A stretch of DNA of 64,000 bases from Clostridium pasteurianum (GCF_001705235.1 NZ_MCGV01000001.1:124001-188000), one strand, 5' to 3'; counted from the stretch's first letter, positions 18,402 to 29,255 are shown. Made by a program: numbers and translations. The notes: generated from the letters alone by a model not told the origin.

Positions 18402-19331
18402 CTATTTTAAGATAACTCCTTTTTCTATAGAGTTCCCCTTTATATATTCCCCAACATTCATAGATTTTTTACCTGGAAACTGAATTTTTGTAATTAAAAT
18501 TTTACCGTCAGAGGTATTAACTTCTATTCCTCTTTCATCTACATTAACAATAAGTCCAGGTTGACCTTCTCTCTTGCTACTAATAATCTTAGCCTCATGA
18601 ATTTTCATTACTTTATCCTCATACTCACAGTAAGTAAGAGGCCAAGGATTTAATCCTCTTATAAGATTATATATTTTCTTAGTTCCATCATTCCAATTTA
18701 TTTTTCCTAGTTTTTTAGAAAGCATAGAAGCATAACAAGTATCAGTATCTCCCTGTTTTCTAGGTTTTATTACCCCCTTTGAAAAACCATCTATAGTTTT
18801 TAATAAAAGCTCTGCTCCTCTATCCTTTAAAATATCGTGAAGCTCGCCTGCTGTCATATCATCTTTTATATCAACTTCATCACTAAGAAGCATATCACCT
18901 GTGTCTAAGCCTTCAGCCATAATCATTGTAGTATTGCCACTTTTAGTTTCACCCTTCATTATTGCCCAATTTATAGGTGCTGCTCCTCTATATTTTGGCA
19001 AAAGTGATGCGTGAAGATTTATGCATGCATACTTAGGTATATCCAAAACTTCCTTTGACAAAAGCTGTCCAAAAGCCACTACTACTATGAAATCTGGTTT
19101 GATTTCTTTTATTTTTTCTATAACTTCTCTATCATTTTTAAGTTTAACTGGCTGGAACACTGGAATATTGTTTTTAAGTGCCACTTCTTTGACTTCAGAC
19201 ATTGCAAGCTTCTTACCTCGTCCCTTAGGCTTATCTGGCTGTGTTAAAACAGCTTTTACATCATAATTTTTTATTAATCCTTCAAGTGATGGTACTGCAA
19301 ATTCTGGTGTTCCCATAAAAACAATTTTCAA
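18402..19331 (-). CDS. fmt: Methionyl-tRNA formyltransferase
   Basis: Fmt formylates initiator Met-tRNA using 10-formyltetrahydrofolate. The 309-residue protein has [16 protein letters not shown], the active-site block [18 protein letters not shown] (Asn and His catalytic) and GLDTGDML (catalytic Asp), then the C-terminal OB fold ([12 protein letters not shown]). I choose TTG 19331: it lies 8 bases after GAGGA, keeps the family N-terminus, and starts 4 bases after the def stop. The longer alternative would overlap def and has no ribosome site. With def it forms the formylation-deformylation pair. Confidence 0.94.
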   Translation of the reverse strand: MKIVFMGTPEFAVPSLEGLIKNYDVKAVLTQPDKPKGRGKKLAMSEVKEVALKNNIPVFQPVKLKNDREVIEKIKEIKPDFIVVVAFGQLLSKEVLDIPKYACINLHASLLPKYRGAAPINWAIMKGETKSGNTTMIMAEGLDTGDMLLSDEVDIKDDMTAGELHDILKDRGAELLLKTIDGFSKGVIKPRKQGDTDTCYASMLSKKLGKINWNDGTKKIYNLIRGLNPWPLTYCEYEDKVMKIHEAKIISSKREGQPGLIVNVDERGIEVNTSDGKILITKIQFPGKKSMNVGEYIKGNSIEKGVILK

Positions 19332-19335
19332 ATTA

Positions 19336-19785
19336 TCATTCCTCGCTTTCAACTAATTTATCAACAAACAAAATTCCTTCAAGATGATCAGTTTCATGAC
19401 ATATTGCTCTTGCAAATAAATCTTCTGCTTCTATTATAACTTCTTCGCCATTTTTATTTAAAGTTTTAACCTTAACATATGTAGGTCTTTCAACTTTTCC
19501 CTGCTCATCAGGAATACTTAAACAGCCTTCAACATCAACGGCTTTTCCTTTTGTTTCTAATATTTCAGGATTTATAAGTACTACAGGTCCTTCTCCAACA
19601 TCAATTACAACAAGTCTTTTAAGGATTCCAACTTGAGGAGCTGCAAGTCCAACACCATCAGCTTTATACATTGTTTCAAACATATCATCTATAAGTGTTA
19701 ATAATTTTTTATCTATCTTATCTACTTTTCTACTTTTCTTTCTAAGTAAGTCATCACCATATTTTCTTATATTACGTATAGCCAT
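19336..19785 (-). CDS. def: Peptide deformylase
   Basis: Def removes the N-formyl group from nascent proteins. The 149-residue protein has all three family motifs: [10 protein letters not shown] (about 45-54), EGCLSIP (metal Cys, about 89-95) and CHETDHLEG (HExxH metal site, about 129-137). It is the short clostridial (type I-like) form. It is encoded between priA and fmt with a 22-base gap to priA and a near overlap with fmt. Confidence 0.97.
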   Translation of the reverse strand: MAIRNIRKYGDDLLRKKSRKVDKIDKKLLTLIDDMFETMYKADGVGLAAPQVGILKRLVVIDVGEGPVVLINPEILETKGKAVDVEGCLSIPDEQGKVERPTYVKVKTLNKNGEEVIIEAEDLFARAICHETDHLEGILFVDKLVESEE

Positions 19786-19807
19786 TAAATTATTACCTCC
19801 AAAATAT

Positions 19808-22009
19808 TTATAGTAAACTCAGTGGGTTAATATCCATTGATATCCTTATATCATTATAAACTTTTTTTAACAATTCATAAATAGATTTTTTTATAAAACA
19901 TGCCAATTCATAGGTTATGTTACCTTTTAAAACAATCTGCCACCTATAAGATTCATTTATTTTAGAAATAGGTGATGGACATGGACCTAATACATAAATA
20001 TTACTATATTCTTTAACTTCATTGTTTAAAAACTTGCCAACTATTTGTATATTTTTTATTAACAATTTTTCATTTTTAGAACTAAAGTTTAACAGAAACA
20101 ATTTATTAAATGGCGGATAGTCCATATCATGTCTAAGTTTAATCTCTTCTTTAAAAAAGTTTTCATAATCATTCTTGCACGCACACTTAATGGCATAATT
20201 ATCGGGAGAGTATGTTTGGACTATAACTTTGCCCTTTTTATTTCCACGTCCAGCTCTTCCACTAACCTGGCATATAAGCTGAAAAGTTCTTTCTGCTGCC
20301 CTGTAATCAGGAAGATTCAAAGTTAAATCAGCAGCTACTACTCCAACCAAAGTAACGTCCTTAAAATCTAAACCTTTTGCTATCATTTGAGTTCCTATTA
20401 AAACATCAAATTCTTTATTCTTGAAGCCATTATATATTCTTTCATAGGAATCCTTTTTTGTTGTGGTGTCTCTATCCATTCTGATAGTTCTAGCTTTTGG
20501 AAAAAATCTTTTTATTTCTCTTTCTATTTTTTCTGTACCTGCACCAAAATATTTTACATATTTGCTGCCGCATTTAGGACACACTCTTGGAATTTTCTCG
20601 GTATTTCCACAATAGTGACATATTAAATATCCTTTATCATTATGATATGTCATTGAAACATCACAATTCTTACATTTAAAAACATAGCCGCATTTTCTAC
20701 ATGATACAAAGGTTGAATATCCACGCCTATTTAAAAAAAGTATTATCTGATCCCCTTTTTCAAGAGTTTCTGCAATAGATGAATACAATTTTCTGCTAAA
20801 TATTGATTTATTGTTTTCTCTGAGTTCTTCCCTCATATCTACAATCTCAACTTCAGGCATCAATGCTCCATCTGCTCTTTCTTTCATAGTAAGAAGCTCA
20901 TAATCTTTTTTCAAGGTTTTATAATATGTATCAATTGAAGGAGTAGCCGAACCTAAAACCAGAATACAATCCTCAATAATGCTTTTCATTTCTCCAACTT
21001 CTACGGCATTATATTTAGGATCACTTTCAGATTTATAGCTTCCCTCATGTTCTTCATCTATTACTATAAGTCCTAAATTTTTAAATGGTAAAAAAAGCGC
21101 AGATCTTGCTCCCACTGCTACCTTAACCTCACCATTTTTAACTCTAATCCATTCATCATATCTTTCTCCCTCTGATAATCTGCTGTGAAAAACAGCAACA
21201 TTTAAACCAAACCTTCCTTTAAATCTTTCAATCATCTGAGGTGTAAGTGATATTTCCGGTACTAAAATAATTGATTGTTTATCATTTTCAAGCATTTTTT
21301 TTACAAGATACATGTATACTTCTGTTTTACCGCTTCCCGTAACTCCGTGAAGCAAAAACTTTCTTTTGCCAGAATAAAGTATTTCATGAACTGCTTCTTT
21401 TTGGTACTTATTTAGCTCTCTTTCATCATATGAATTATAAGTTTTATCATCACACCTTAAAAGAACTTTTTGAGATACCTTTAATATTCCATGCTTTATC
21501 ATTGTATTAATAGATGAAATTGATAATTCAAAGTTTTTACTAAGTTGGCTTCTATTATATACTCCATTATTTTTTAAAACTACTTCATATATAGTTTCAT
21601 AAGGATCTTTTTTTAACTTTGGAATCAAATTTCCATTTATATATACAACATCAGTTGTTTTATGTTTCATACCTTTCATAATTCCAGTTGGTATTAAGAG
21701 TCTTATACATTCAATATACGTGCATAAATACTTTCTTTTCATTTCATTTATAAGTCTCATATTTTTTTCAGTTATCAGAACATTTTCATTCTCTATGGAC
21801 GCTATCTTCTTTGTCTTAATACCATACTTAATCTCAGTATACAATTTAAACACAAAACCATATGATTTTTTATTTGATTTACCAAAAGGTACTTTTACAA
21901 GCTGACCAACTTTTATACTTTCCTTCATTTCCTCTGGAATTTCATAAGTAAATACTTTATCGAGAGAGGCTACTTCACTGTTTATTATTATACCTGCAAA
22001 ATTATACAT
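19808..22009 (-). CDS. priA: Primosomal protein N' (replication restart helicase PriA)
   Basis: PriA recognises abandoned forks and reloads the replicative helicase. The 733-residue protein has the N-terminal 3'-DNA-binding domain ([18 protein letters not shown]), Walker [24 protein letters not shown] and a helicase C domain. A zinc-binding insert holds four CxxC pairs (CRKC, CKNC, CHYC, CPKC; about residues 437-480). ATG 22009 lies after AAGGGTGAT and just downstream of a strong hairpin that overlaps the coaBC stop, so its expression may depend on read-through. Confidence 0.96.
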   Translation of the reverse strand: MYNFAGIIINSEVASLDKVFTYEIPEEMKESIKVGQLVKVPFGKSNKKSYGFVFKLYTEIKYGIKTKKIASIENENVLITEKNMRLINEMKRKYLCTYIECIRLLIPTGIMKGMKHKTTDVVYINGNLIPKLKKDPYETIYEVVLKNNGVYNRSQLSKNFELSISSINTMIKHGILKVSQKVLLRCDDKTYNSYDERELNKYQKEAVHEILYSGKRKFLLHGVTGSGKTEVYMYLVKKMLENDKQSIILVPEISLTPQMIERFKGRFGLNVAVFHSRLSEGERYDEWIRVKNGEVKVAVGARSALFLPFKNLGLIVIDEEHEGSYKSESDPKYNAVEVGEMKSIIEDCILVLGSATPSIDTYYKTLKKDYELLTMKERADGALMPEVEIVDMREELRENNKSIFSRKLYSSIAETLEKGDQIILFLNRRGYSTFVSCRKCGYVFKCKNCDVSMTYHNDKGYLICHYCGNTEKIPRVCPKCGSKYVKYFGAGTEKIEREIKRFFPKARTIRMDRDTTTKKDSYERIYNGFKNKEFDVLIGTQMIAKGLDFKDVTLVGVVAADLTLNLPDYRAAERTFQLICQVSGRAGRGNKKGKVIVQTYSPDNYAIKCACKNDYENFFKEEIKLRHDMDYPPFNKLFLLNFSSKNEKLLIKNIQIVGKFLNNEVKEYSNIYVLGPCPSPISKINESYRWQIVLKGNITYELACFIKKSIYELLKKVYNDIRISMDINPLSLL

Positions 22010-22027
22010 TATATCACCCTTAACAAG

Positions 22028-22050
22028 AAAAAGCGCTAACTGCGCTTTTT
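22028..22050 (-). terminator. Hairpin over the coaBC stop codon
   Basis: AAAAAGCGC, loop AGTTA, then GCGCTTTTT is a perfect 9-bp stem with a U-run. It covers the last coaBC codons and its stop (22036), and sits 19 bases before the priA start. It has the form of an intrinsic terminator inside a packed operon, so it may lower priA and downstream expression rather than end transcription. Confidence 0.75.
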
Positions 22051-23232
22051 ACTTAATAAATCGAATAAATTCTCTGCAACTTTCCTTTTAGACATTTTCT
22101 CAAGTTCAAGTTTCCCGCCATCTCTGTCCAGTATCACAACTTTGTTCTCACTGCTGGCAAATCCAGTATCCTTTGCTAAAATATTATTAGCTACTATGTA
22201 ATCCAAATTCTTTTTAGAAAGCTTTTTTCGTGCATTTTCAATCAAATCATTGCTTTCTGCTGCAAAGCCAACTAAAATTTGATTTTTTTTAATTTGTCCA
22301 AGCTTTCTTAATATATCATTATCCTTAACAAATTCTATATTTAAAGAATCATCATTCTTTTTTATTTTAATTTCACTGTAATTTTTGACCTTATAATCTG
22401 ATACTGCTGCTGCTTTTATAACTATATCACTTTTAGGGAAGTTATCCATTACTTCTTTAAGCATTTCAGCATTAGTAGCTACTTTTACAAATTTAACTCC
22501 AAAAGGAGGTTCTATGTTAGTTTTTCCACTTATAAGCGTTACTTCAGCTCCTCTATCTCTTGCCTCTTCAGCTATAGCGTAACCCATTTTACCTGTAGAA
22601 TGATTGGTTATATATCTTACAGGATCAATTGGTGCTATTGTTGGACCTGCTGTTACCATGACTTTCTTCCCAGCTAAATCCTTCTTTTCATACAACATAC
22701 TTTCAATTGTTTTAGAAATTAAATCTACATCTGCAAGCTTTCCTTCTCCAACATCACCGCAAGCAAGTCTACCGCTTTCTGGATCTATAAATCGGTAACC
22801 ATATTCACGTAGTTTTTTAATATTATTTTGCACAATAGGATTCTTGTACATATTAGTATTCATTGCAGGTGCAAAAGCAATCGGGCATCTTCCATATGCC
22901 GCCATTATAGTTGTAGAAAGCATATCATCCGCTATTCCATTAGCAACTTTGCCAATTATATTTGCTGTAGCAGGAACTACAACAAATATATCAGCTTTCT
23001 TAGCTAATGATATATGCTGAATTTCAAATGACTTTGGTTCTTCAAACATATCAGTTATAACTTTATTGCCACTTAAGCTTTGAAAACTTAAAGGTGCTAC
23101 AAATTTACAAGCTGAATTTGTCATTATTACATCTACTTCAAAACCAGCTTTTTTAAGATGGCTCACCACATCAAGTGCTTTGTATGCAGCTATACCTCCA
23201 GTTACACCAATAACTACATTTTTAGATTTCAT
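22036..23232 (-). CDS. coaBC: Phosphopantothenoylcysteine synthetase/decarboxylase (CoaBC)
   Basis: CoaBC is a bifunctional enzyme of CoA synthesis: CoaB joins cysteine to 4'-phosphopantothenate and CoaC decarboxylates the product. The 398-residue protein has the FMN-binding CoaC half with GGIAAYKALDV, catalytic His in IQHISLAKKAD, PAMNTNMY and the active-site Cys in ACGDVGEGKLA. The CoaB half has VTAGPTIAPIDPVRYI, NHSTGKMG and IKIKKND. With coaD (3294-3779) the window encodes three of the five CoA steps. It starts 1 base after rpoZ; the end carries a terminator-like hairpin. Confidence 0.97.
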   Translation of the reverse strand: MKSKNVVIGVTGGIAAYKALDVVSHLKKAGFEVDVIMTNSACKFVAPLSFQSLSGNKVITDMFEEPKSFEIQHISLAKKADIFVVVPATANIIGKVANGIADDMLSTTIMAAYGRCPIAFAPAMNTNMYKNPIVQNNIKKLREYGYRFIDPESGRLACGDVGEGKLADVDLISKTIESMLYEKKDLAGKKVMVTAGPTIAPIDPVRYITNHSTGKMGYAIAEEARDRGAEVTLISGKTNIEPPFGVKFVKVATNAEMLKEVMDNFPKSDIVIKAAAVSDYKVKNYSEIKIKKNDDSLNIEFVKDNDILRKLGQIKKNQILVGFAAESNDLIENARKKLSKKNLDYIVANNILAKDTGFASSENKVVILDRDGGKLELEKMSKRKVAENLFDLLSKKRS

Positions 23233-23233
23233 C

Positions 23234-23452
23234 TTACTTTATTCCTTCATTCACTAAATTAAAATTTATCTTATCTTGATCTAGTTCATTTATAGCTATA
23301 GTAAGAGATTTGTGGCTATCAATATCAATAAGTGGTTTATCACCAGCAATTATTTGCCTTGCTCTTTTAGAAGTTACAACTACAAGAGAATATCTGTCTC
23401 CTGTTTTTTTCTTTAAATCAACAACAGATGGATTAATCATAGAATCGTTCAT
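23234..23452 (-). CDS. rpoZ: RNA polymerase omega subunit
   Basis: Omega helps fold and assemble the beta' subunit. The 72-residue protein has the conserved MINPSVVDLKKKTGDRYSLV and SKRARQI core; the clostridial type is slightly longer than that of Bacillus. ATG 23452 follows GGAGGG and overlaps the end of gmk by 20 bases. The gmk-rpoZ-coaBC-priA order matches Bacillus. Confidence 0.94.
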   Translation of the reverse strand: MNDSMINPSVVDLKKKTGDRYSLVVVTSKRARQIIAGDKPLIDIDSHKSLTIAINELDQDKINFNLVNEGIK

Positions 23453-24062
23453 GAATTTTTCCCTCCTTAGAATCAATTATATTATCTTTTATTCTATCAA
23501 CTCTACATTTTTCAGCTTTAATGATACTACAAATTTTTTCTGTGGCTTTATCTACAGTATCATTTACAACTGCATAATTATATTTTGATACATAATTTAT
23601 TTCTTTATACGCAGATTTAAATCTGGTCATAAGTGACTCTTCAGTTTCACTTTTCCTGCCTATTATGCGCTTTTTTAGTTCCTCCATTGAAGGTGGAAGT
23701 ATAAATATGAATACTCCCTCAGGATAATTTTGCTTTACTTTTAATGCTCCCTGAATATCTATTTCAAGTATCACATCTTCACCTTTATCTAATTTATCGC
23801 ATACGCTTTTTTTAGGCGTTCCATAGTAATTACCATAAACCTCTGCATATTCTAGGAATCCGCCTTCAGATATTTTACTCTTAAATTCTTCCACTGTCAA
23901 AAAGTAATAACTTTTACCATCAACTTCACCATTCCTAGGAGCTCTAGTCGTTGCTGAAACCGATAGCCAGAATTCTTGTTTTTTCATAAGAGCCTTACAT
24001 ATAGTTCCCTTACCGGCACCGGAAGGCCCTGAAATAACAATTAATAATCCCTTCTTCGACAT
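23433..24062 (-). CDS. gmk: Guanylate kinase
   Basis: Gmk phosphorylates GMP and dGMP to the diphosphates. The 209-residue protein has the P-loop SGPSGAGKGT (about residues 10-19), GMP-binding SVSATTRAPRNGEVDG and YYFLTVEEF, and the DIQGALKVK segment. Its ATG shares one base with the remA stop (TAATG), so translation is probably coupled. Confidence 0.97.
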   Translation of the reverse strand: MSKKGLLIVISGPSGAGKGTICKALMKKQEFWLSVSATTRAPRNGEVDGKSYYFLTVEEFKSKISEGGFLEYAEVYGNYYGTPKKSVCDKLDKGEDVILEIDIQGALKVKQNYPEGVFIFILPPSMEELKKRIIGRKSETEESLMTRFKSAYKEINYVSKYNYAVVNDTVDKATEKICSIIKAEKCRVDRIKDNIIDSKEGKIHERFYD

Positions 24063-24340
24063 TACTCTTCTACCTCGTCTACTATGTTTGTACCACCATC
24101 TTTTGTTGATAATCTATGAGCTACAGTTTCAGGCTGAACAGCTGATAATATTACATGATCACTATCTGTTATTATAACAGCTCTTGTTCTTCTACCATAA
24201 GTAGCATCAATTAGCATTCCCCTATCTCTAGCTTCCTGTATTATTCTCTTTATTGGAGCAGACTCTGGACTGACTATTGCAACCAACCTGTTTGCTGAAA
24301 CTATATTCCCAAATCCTATGTTTATTAATTTTATATCCAT
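24062..24340 (-). CDS. remA: RemA-family regulator (DUF370)
   Basis: This is a 92-residue DNA-binding protein of the RemA (YlzA) family, with the typical [12 protein letters not shown] start, [20 protein letters not shown] centre and [11 protein letters not shown] end. In Bacillus RemA binds DNA as ring oligomers and activates matrix and osmoprotection genes; here the target genes are unknown. ATG 24340 is chosen because it sits 9 bases after GGAGG; the ATG at 24349 directly abuts it. The yicC-remA-gmk order matches Bacillus. Confidence 0.92.
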   Translation of the reverse strand: MDIKLINIGFGNIVSANRLVAIVSPESAPIKRIIQEARDRGMLIDATYGRRTRAVIITDSDHVILSAVQPETVAHRLSTKDGGTNIVDEVEE

Positions 24341-24359
24341 AATTTTCATCCTCCTAAGA

Positions 24360-25238
24360 TTATTCTATGTTTTGAATTTGTTCTCTTATTTTTTCTATTT
24401 CATTTTTTATATCAAGAACAGAGTGTACTATTTCCATATCACTTGATTTTGAATTTATAGTATTAGCTTCTCTGTTCATTTCTTGAACTATGAAGTCCAA
24501 TTTTCTTCCAACTGGCTCATTTTTACCAAGTGTGCTTTTAAATTGTACTATATGGCTTTTAAGTCTTACTATTTCTTCATCTATGCAGGATTTATCGGCA
24601 AAAATTGCTACTTCCATGGCAATCCTAGCTTCATCAACTTCTTTGTCTACAAGTAAATCCTTTATTCTTTGTTCAAGTTTAGCTTTATAATCTTCTACAG
24701 TATACGGTGCTCTTTCTTCAACATAAGTTAGCATTTTCTCTATATTGCAGCATTTATTCTGTATATCACGTTTAAGCTCAGCACCCTCCTTTTCTCGCAT
24801 AGAAACCATTGTATCAAGTGCTTCATCAAGTGGCCTTGAAAGTATATTCCAAACCTCATCAAGATCTTGATCCTTTTCTTCTACAGTAATCACATCAGGA
24901 AACTTTGCTATTAACGAGACAGATATATCATCTACTATTTTAAATTCATCCTTTATTGTTTTCAAACATTTAAAATAACTATCAGCAAGACTCTTATCTA
25001 AATTAACATTAACATTATTGCTATCATGAACATTTTGATTTATAAATATGTCTATCTTACCTCTTTTTATTCTACTTGCCACTTCTTTTCTTACTTTTTC
25101 TTCAAGCGACATAAGATTTCTAGGTAATTTTATATTTAAATCCAAATATCTATGATTTACGCTTTTAATTTCAACATTAAATCCTAAGTTTCCATCATCA
25201 CTGAAAGCTCTGCCAAATCCCGTCATACTTTTTAACAT
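24360..25238 (-). CDS. YicC-family endoribonuclease
   Basis: This 292-residue YicC/YloC protein has the family start [32 protein letters not shown] and the C-terminal [20 protein letters not shown] (DUF1732) block. Homologues are reported as metal-dependent endoribonucleases acting on RNA turnover; the substrate here is unknown. ATG 25238 follows GAAGGAT. It is the first gene of the packed run that ends at spoVM, with a putative promoter at 25284-25311. Confidence 0.9.
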   Translation of the reverse strand: MLKSMTGFGRAFSDDGNLGFNVEIKSVNHRYLDLNIKLPRNLMSLEEKVRKEVASRIKRGKIDIFINQNVHDSNNVNVNLDKSLADSYFKCLKTIKDEFKIVDDISVSLIAKFPDVITVEEKDQDLDEVWNILSRPLDEALDTMVSMREKEGAELKRDIQNKCCNIEKMLTYVEERAPYTVEDYKAKLEQRIKDLLVDKEVDEARIAMEVAIFADKSCIDEEIVRLKSHIVQFKSTLGKNEPVGRKLDFIVQEMNREANTINSKSSDMEIVHSVLDIKNEIEKIREQIQNIE

Positions 25239-25283
25239 TGTCACTCATCCTTCCATAACTAAAGCAAAACCTCTACATTAACA

Positions 25284-25311
25284 ATTATACACAAAATCTA
25301 TAGTAAAATCA
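25284..25311 (-). promoter_or_regulatory. Putative promoter of the yicC-spoVM run
   Basis: On the minus strand TGATTT and a perfect TATAAT are spaced by 16 bases, with the TATAAT ending 45 bases before the yicC start. The -35 is weak. No terminator is obvious between this site and the end of the upstream aminotransferase gene (25389). Confidence 0.45.
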
Positions 25312-25388
25312 GTTCCTTTTTATAACAAACTCCATTATACCACATTTTTTATTGTTTTATAGTACTTTTTCCTTTAAAAGTTACGATT

Positions 25389-26543
25389 TTACTTAAAATC
25401 TTCAAAATTACTCAATGCCGTTTCAATATTTAAAGTATTAGTAGTAAGTGCAAGTCTAAAAAAGCCATATCCAAGATCTCCAAAACAATATCCAGGTGTT
25501 ACAATAACTCCATATTTGCTTAAAAGTTTATCACAAAATTCATCTGTATTGTATCCTTTTGGAACACTGCACCAAATATAAAAGGTTCCTTCACCATTAA
25601 AATATTTTATTCCCTTTGCTCTAAGTATACTTTGAGCTTTAAGCTTTCTTTCCAAGTATATATCTATAACTCTTTTAATTTCTTCTCTATCTATATCAAG
25701 TGCTGCTGAAGCTGCATATTGTACTGGCATAAATTGTCCTGAATCAATGTTGCTTTTAACTTTTGAAAGTGCTGCTATTACGTTTCTATCTCCTACAGCA
25801 TAACCAATCCTAAATCCTGTCATACTATATGTTTTAGAAAAGCTCCCAAGTTCTATAATGTTTTCATTTCCATTGTTTTGAAGTACACTTATAGGTTTCT
25901 TCCTACTATTAATAATTTCAATATATGCAGAGTCATTAATCAGGACTATATTTTTTTTTCTACAAAATCCTACTATTTCTTTAAAAAAATCACTATTAGC
26001 TGTGGCACCAGTCGGATTATTAGGGTAATTAATAAAAAACAATTTACTTTTTTGTACTATATGATTTGGTATAATACTAAAATCCGGCAAATAATTATTC
26101 TTTTCCGTTAGCGGAATTTCATAAGGGAGAGCCCCCCATAAATAAGCAGCTGCTGTATAAACTTGATATGATGGATTTGGAACTAATACATAATCACCTA
26201 TATTACAAATTGAAGGTATAATACTACTTATTCCTTCCTTTGAACCTATTGTAATAATAACTTCATCTAGCTTTAAATTCACATTAAAAATATCTTTATA
26301 ATATTTTATTATCTTTAACTTTAATTCGTCTATACCACTGTAAGGCGGATACCTATTAAATTTCTTAATACTTAAGGCATTAATTAATGCTTCAGTTATT
26401 TTAGGATTAATTTTGATATCAGGATCACCAATACCAAGATCTATTATTTTCTTTCCATCCTTAATAAGTTTTCTTTTCATATCACCTATTTTTTTAAAGT
26501 GATATTCTTGTATATTATTCAATCTGTTATTTACCTTAATCAT
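25389..26543 (-). CDS. PLP-dependent class I/II aminotransferase
   Basis: This 384-residue fold-type I aminotransferase has LGIGDPDIKI, GSKEGISSI, INYPNNPTGA (about residues 175-184; substrate/cofactor Asn) and the PLP lysine in GSFSKTYSMTGFRIGY (about 222-237), with Arg in FFRLALT near the C-terminus. It resembles LL-diaminopimelate aminotransferase (DapL-like) and related aspartate/aromatic enzymes; exact substrate cannot be told. ATG 26543 starts MIKVNNRL and has only a G-run (GGGGGTA) as ribosome site. It is separate from the yicC run. Confidence 0.82.
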   Translation of the reverse strand: MIKVNNRLNNIQEYHFKKIGDMKRKLIKDGKKIIDLGIGDPDIKINPKITEALINALSIKKFNRYPPYSGIDELKLKIIKYYKDIFNVNLKLDEVIITIGSKEGISSIIPSICNIGDYVLVPNPSYQVYTAAAYLWGALPYEIPLTEKNNYLPDFSIIPNHIVQKSKLFFINYPNNPTGATANSDFFKEIVGFCRKKNIVLINDSAYIEIINSRKKPISVLQNNGNENIIELGSFSKTYSMTGFRIGYAVGDRNVIAALSKVKSNIDSGQFMPVQYAASAALDIDREEIKRVIDIYLERKLKAQSILRAKGIKYFNGEGTFYIWCSVPKGYNTDEFCDKLLSKYGVIVTPGYCFGDLGYGFFRLALTTNTLNIETALSNFEDFK

Positions 26544-26617
26544 TACAATACCCCCATAAATAACACTATAATAATATAATTTATTCATGGAGATATTTAT
26601 TGTTACACACTTAAAAT

Positions 26618-27613
26618 TTATTTATATATTCTATAAAAATCTTCCTCAAATATTTTTCGTATTTCATTGACATCTTTTGTTTTTCCAAGAGCTAATATAA
26701 GTTTAATTCTTGCTTTTTGACCTGGAAGATTATCTCCAAAAATCACGCCTAAATTTCTGAGCTCTTTTCCTCCTCCATGATAACCATATGAGTCTAAAAC
26801 TCTTCCTTTATAGCATCTTGAAACAAGAACAACAGGTATGGATTTTTCTATAGCTCTTTTAACTCCATCTACCATAAGAGGCGGTAAATTTCCCCTTCCC
26901 ATTCCTTCAATTACAATTCCTTTATAACCACTTTGAACAGCAAAATCTATGAAATCAGAATTCATTCCAGCTGCTGCCTTTATTAGTGCCACTTTTTCTT
27001 CAACTTTGTCTGTTTCTATGTAATCATTATAAACTCTATCTCTATAGAATATAGGCTTATTGGTATCAATTATACCAAGAGGTCCAAAGTCCGGGCTCTC
27101 AAAAGCATTAAGATGCATAGAATGTACTTTTGTAGCCTCTGAAGCGCTATTAAGTTCATCACTAAAACAAACTAAAACTCCCTTATGCCTAGCACCTTCA
27201 GAAATTGCTGTGCATATTGATGCTGAAAGGTTAGCAGGTCCATCATATCCAAGTTCAGAACTATTTCTCATAGAGCCTGTTACAACTACAGGTTTCTCAC
27301 TTTTTATAGTTAAATCAAGGAAATATGCTGTTTCTTCAAGTGAATCTGTTCCATGAGTAACTACTGCTCCAGCTATATCCTCTCTCTCCAAAATCTTTTT
27401 TATGAAATTAGATAATTCAAGCATTTTTGATGGTGTCATATGTGGTCCAGGGAATTCTGAAAAATTAAACGATTCAATATCTGCAAATTTTTCTATGCCT
27501 GTTACTTTTGACATTATTTCTTCACCTGATAAAGCTGGAACTGCTGCTTTTACTTTATTATCAAACTTCATTGATATAGTACCACCATTAAATATTACTG
27601 CAACCTTTTTCAT
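26618..27613 (-). CDS. L-asparaginase
   Basis: This enzyme hydrolyses asparagine to aspartate and ammonia. The 331-residue protein has the two catalytic threonine motifs FNGGTISMK (residues 8-16) and VVTHGTDSLEETAYFLD (about 84-100), the second with the Thr-Asp pair. No signal peptide is visible, so it is probably cytoplasmic. It has its own ribosome site (GAAAGGAAG) and stands between spoIVA and the aminotransferase gene. Confidence 0.92.
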   Translation of the reverse strand: MKKVAVIFNGGTISMKFDNKVKAAVPALSGEEIMSKVTGIEKFADIESFNFSEFPGPHMTPSKMLELSNFIKKILEREDIAGAVVTHGTDSLEETAYFLDLTIKSEKPVVVTGSMRNSSELGYDGPANLSASICTAISEGARHKGVLVCFSDELNSASEATKVHSMHLNAFESPDFGPLGIIDTNKPIFYRDRVYNDYIETDKVEEKVALIKAAAGMNSDFIDFAVQSGYKGIVIEGMGRGNLPPLMVDGVKRAIEKSIPVVLVSRCYKGRVLDSYGYHGGGKELRNLGVIFGDNLPGQKARIKLILALGKTKDVNEIRKIFEEDFYRIYK

Positions 27614-27776
27614 ATGTTTTCTTCCTTTCTATTAAATAATAATATATAAATAAAACTAAAAAGGAATTCCCCTTTGAAAAGTAAAAACCTTTCGTTCAAC
27701 TTTCCCAAAAAGAAATTCCCTCAGTCTTTAACTATCACAGAATTTTTTAACTTTCCTTAAATATCCGCAAATAAAC

Positions 27777-29255
27777 CTAAAGTATAATACAGATTAATCC
27801 ACCATTACCTTCATTTATTATTTTCTCTAGTGTTTTCTGTATTTTAGCTTGAACATCATCCGGCATCTTATAAAGTTTTTTCTGAAGCCCTTCTTTAACC
27901 AATACCTCTAATGATTTTCCAAACATATTACTTTCCCATATTTCAGATGGGTCATTTTCAAATTGCTCTAAAAGCGATCTTACAAGTTCTTCGCTTTCCC
28001 TTTCACTTCCAAGTATAGGTGAAACTTCCGTTTCTATATCAGCTCTTATAAAGTGAAAACTTGGAGCACTTGCTTTTAATTTAACTTCATATCTAGTTCC
28101 ATTCTTAACTATTTTAGGCTCTTCCAATTTCATTTCTGCTAGCTGCGGGGCCACAAGTCCATAACCCTTTTCTCTTACATCTCTTAAAGCATCAGAAATT
28201 CTATCATACTGAACCTTAGCTTCATGCATGTCTTTCATTATAGATAAAAGCTTGTTTTCACCATCAATATCACATTCACATTCTTCACTTAAGACCTTAT
28301 AAAACATGTCACTCTTGGGTGTGAAAACTATTCTTCCAACACCACTTCCCATATTCATTTCGGTCATATCAGCTCTTTCTAAATAATCCATGTCTGAATA
28401 TGAAGCTATAACCTTAGAAATATCTCTTATCTTATTTACTTTTATACACATTTCTTTTACAATACTTAAGAAATTATCTTTGAGCCAATGTTTTGCACTT
28501 AATTTTTCAATCCACTCCGGCATATCTATATTTATTTCTTTAATAGGAAATTCCTTTAAAACCCTACTAAAAACTTTTACTATATCTTCTTCAGTCATAT
28601 TCTGAACATCCAAAACTTGTACAGAAACATCATATTTTTTCTCTAATTCGTCTTTAAGCTCAAGTGTTTTTGGGTCAGATGCATGTGCTGAATTAAGTAT
28701 TATAATAAATGGCTTTTTTATTTCTTTAAGTTCTTTTACTACTCTTTCTTCTGCTTCTACATATTCTTCTCGTGGTATACCTGTTACTGAACCATCTGTA
28801 GTAACTACAAGTCCTATAGTTGAATGTTCATCAATAACTTTTTTTGTTCCTATTTCTGCTGCTTCCTCAAATGGAATTTCATGGTCAAACCACGGCGTTG
28901 ATACCATTTTAGGTTTATCCCCTTCTACATACCCAAGGGCACTTTTTACTATATATCCAACGCAGTCCACTAATCTTACCTTTAATTTTATGCTATCATC
29001 TAAACTTATATCTACAGCCTCATTAGGGACAAATTTTGGTTCAGTTGTATGAATTGTTTTACCTGATGAACTTTGGGGAAGTTCATCCTTAGCTCTTTCT
29101 TTTTTGTGAGGATTATCTATATTGGGTATTACCATAATATCCATAAATCTTTTAATAAATGTAGATTTTCCTGTTCTCACAGGTCCTACAACTCCAACGT
29201 AAATATCCCCATCCGTTCTCTCAGCAATGTCTTTATATATGTTAAAGTTTTCCAA
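27777..29255 (-). CDS. spoIVA: Stage IV sporulation protein A (spore coat ATPase)
   Basis: SpoIVA polymerises with ATP hydrolysis around the forespore and forms the base of the coat, anchored by SpoVM. From TTG 29255 the protein is 492 residues, the same as in Bacillus. It begins MENFNIYKDIAERTDGDIYVG, with Walker A GPVRTGKST, the Walker B-like VDCVGY and a C-terminus ending GGLICIIL. TTG 29255 is 6 bases after GGGAGGA; the earlier GTG lies inside that ribosome site. In Bacillus it is followed by the same upstream neighbour gpsA. It is expected to be under sigma E; I could not identify a clear promoter. Confidence 0.97.
   Translation of the reverse strand: MENFNIYKDIAERTDGDIYVGVVGPVRTGKSTFIKRFMDIMVIPNIDNPHKKERAKDELPQSSSGKTIHTTEPKFVPNEAVDISLDDSIKLKVRLVDCVGYIVKSALGYVEGDKPKMVSTPWFDHEIPFEEAAEIGTKKVIDEHSTIGLVVTTDGSVTGIPREEYVEAEERVVKELKEIKKPFIIILNSAHASDPKTLELKDELEKKYDVSVQVLDVQNMTEEDIVKVFSRVLKEFPIKEINIDMPEWIEKLSAKHWLKDNFLSIVKEMCIKVNKIRDISKVIASYSDMDYLERADMTEMNMGSGVGRIVFTPKSDMFYKVLSEECECDIDGENKLLSIMKDMHEAKVQYDRISDALRDVREKGYGLVAPQLAEMKLEEPKIVKNGTRYEVKLKASAPSFHFIRADIETEVSPILGSERESEELVRSLLEQFENDPSEIWESNMFGKSLEVLVKEGLQKKLYKMPDDVQAKIQKTLEKIINEGNGGLICIIL

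Noticed and set aside
26544-26617. Riboswitch or T-box before the aminotransferase gene
   Set aside because: The interval is about 75 bases with no stable stem or T-box sequence.
27614-27776. AAAGG...CCTTT and AAATTCCC motifs after spoIVA as a terminator
   Set aside because: The stem is only five pairs and the copies are partly direct repeats, so it is not strong enough to call.
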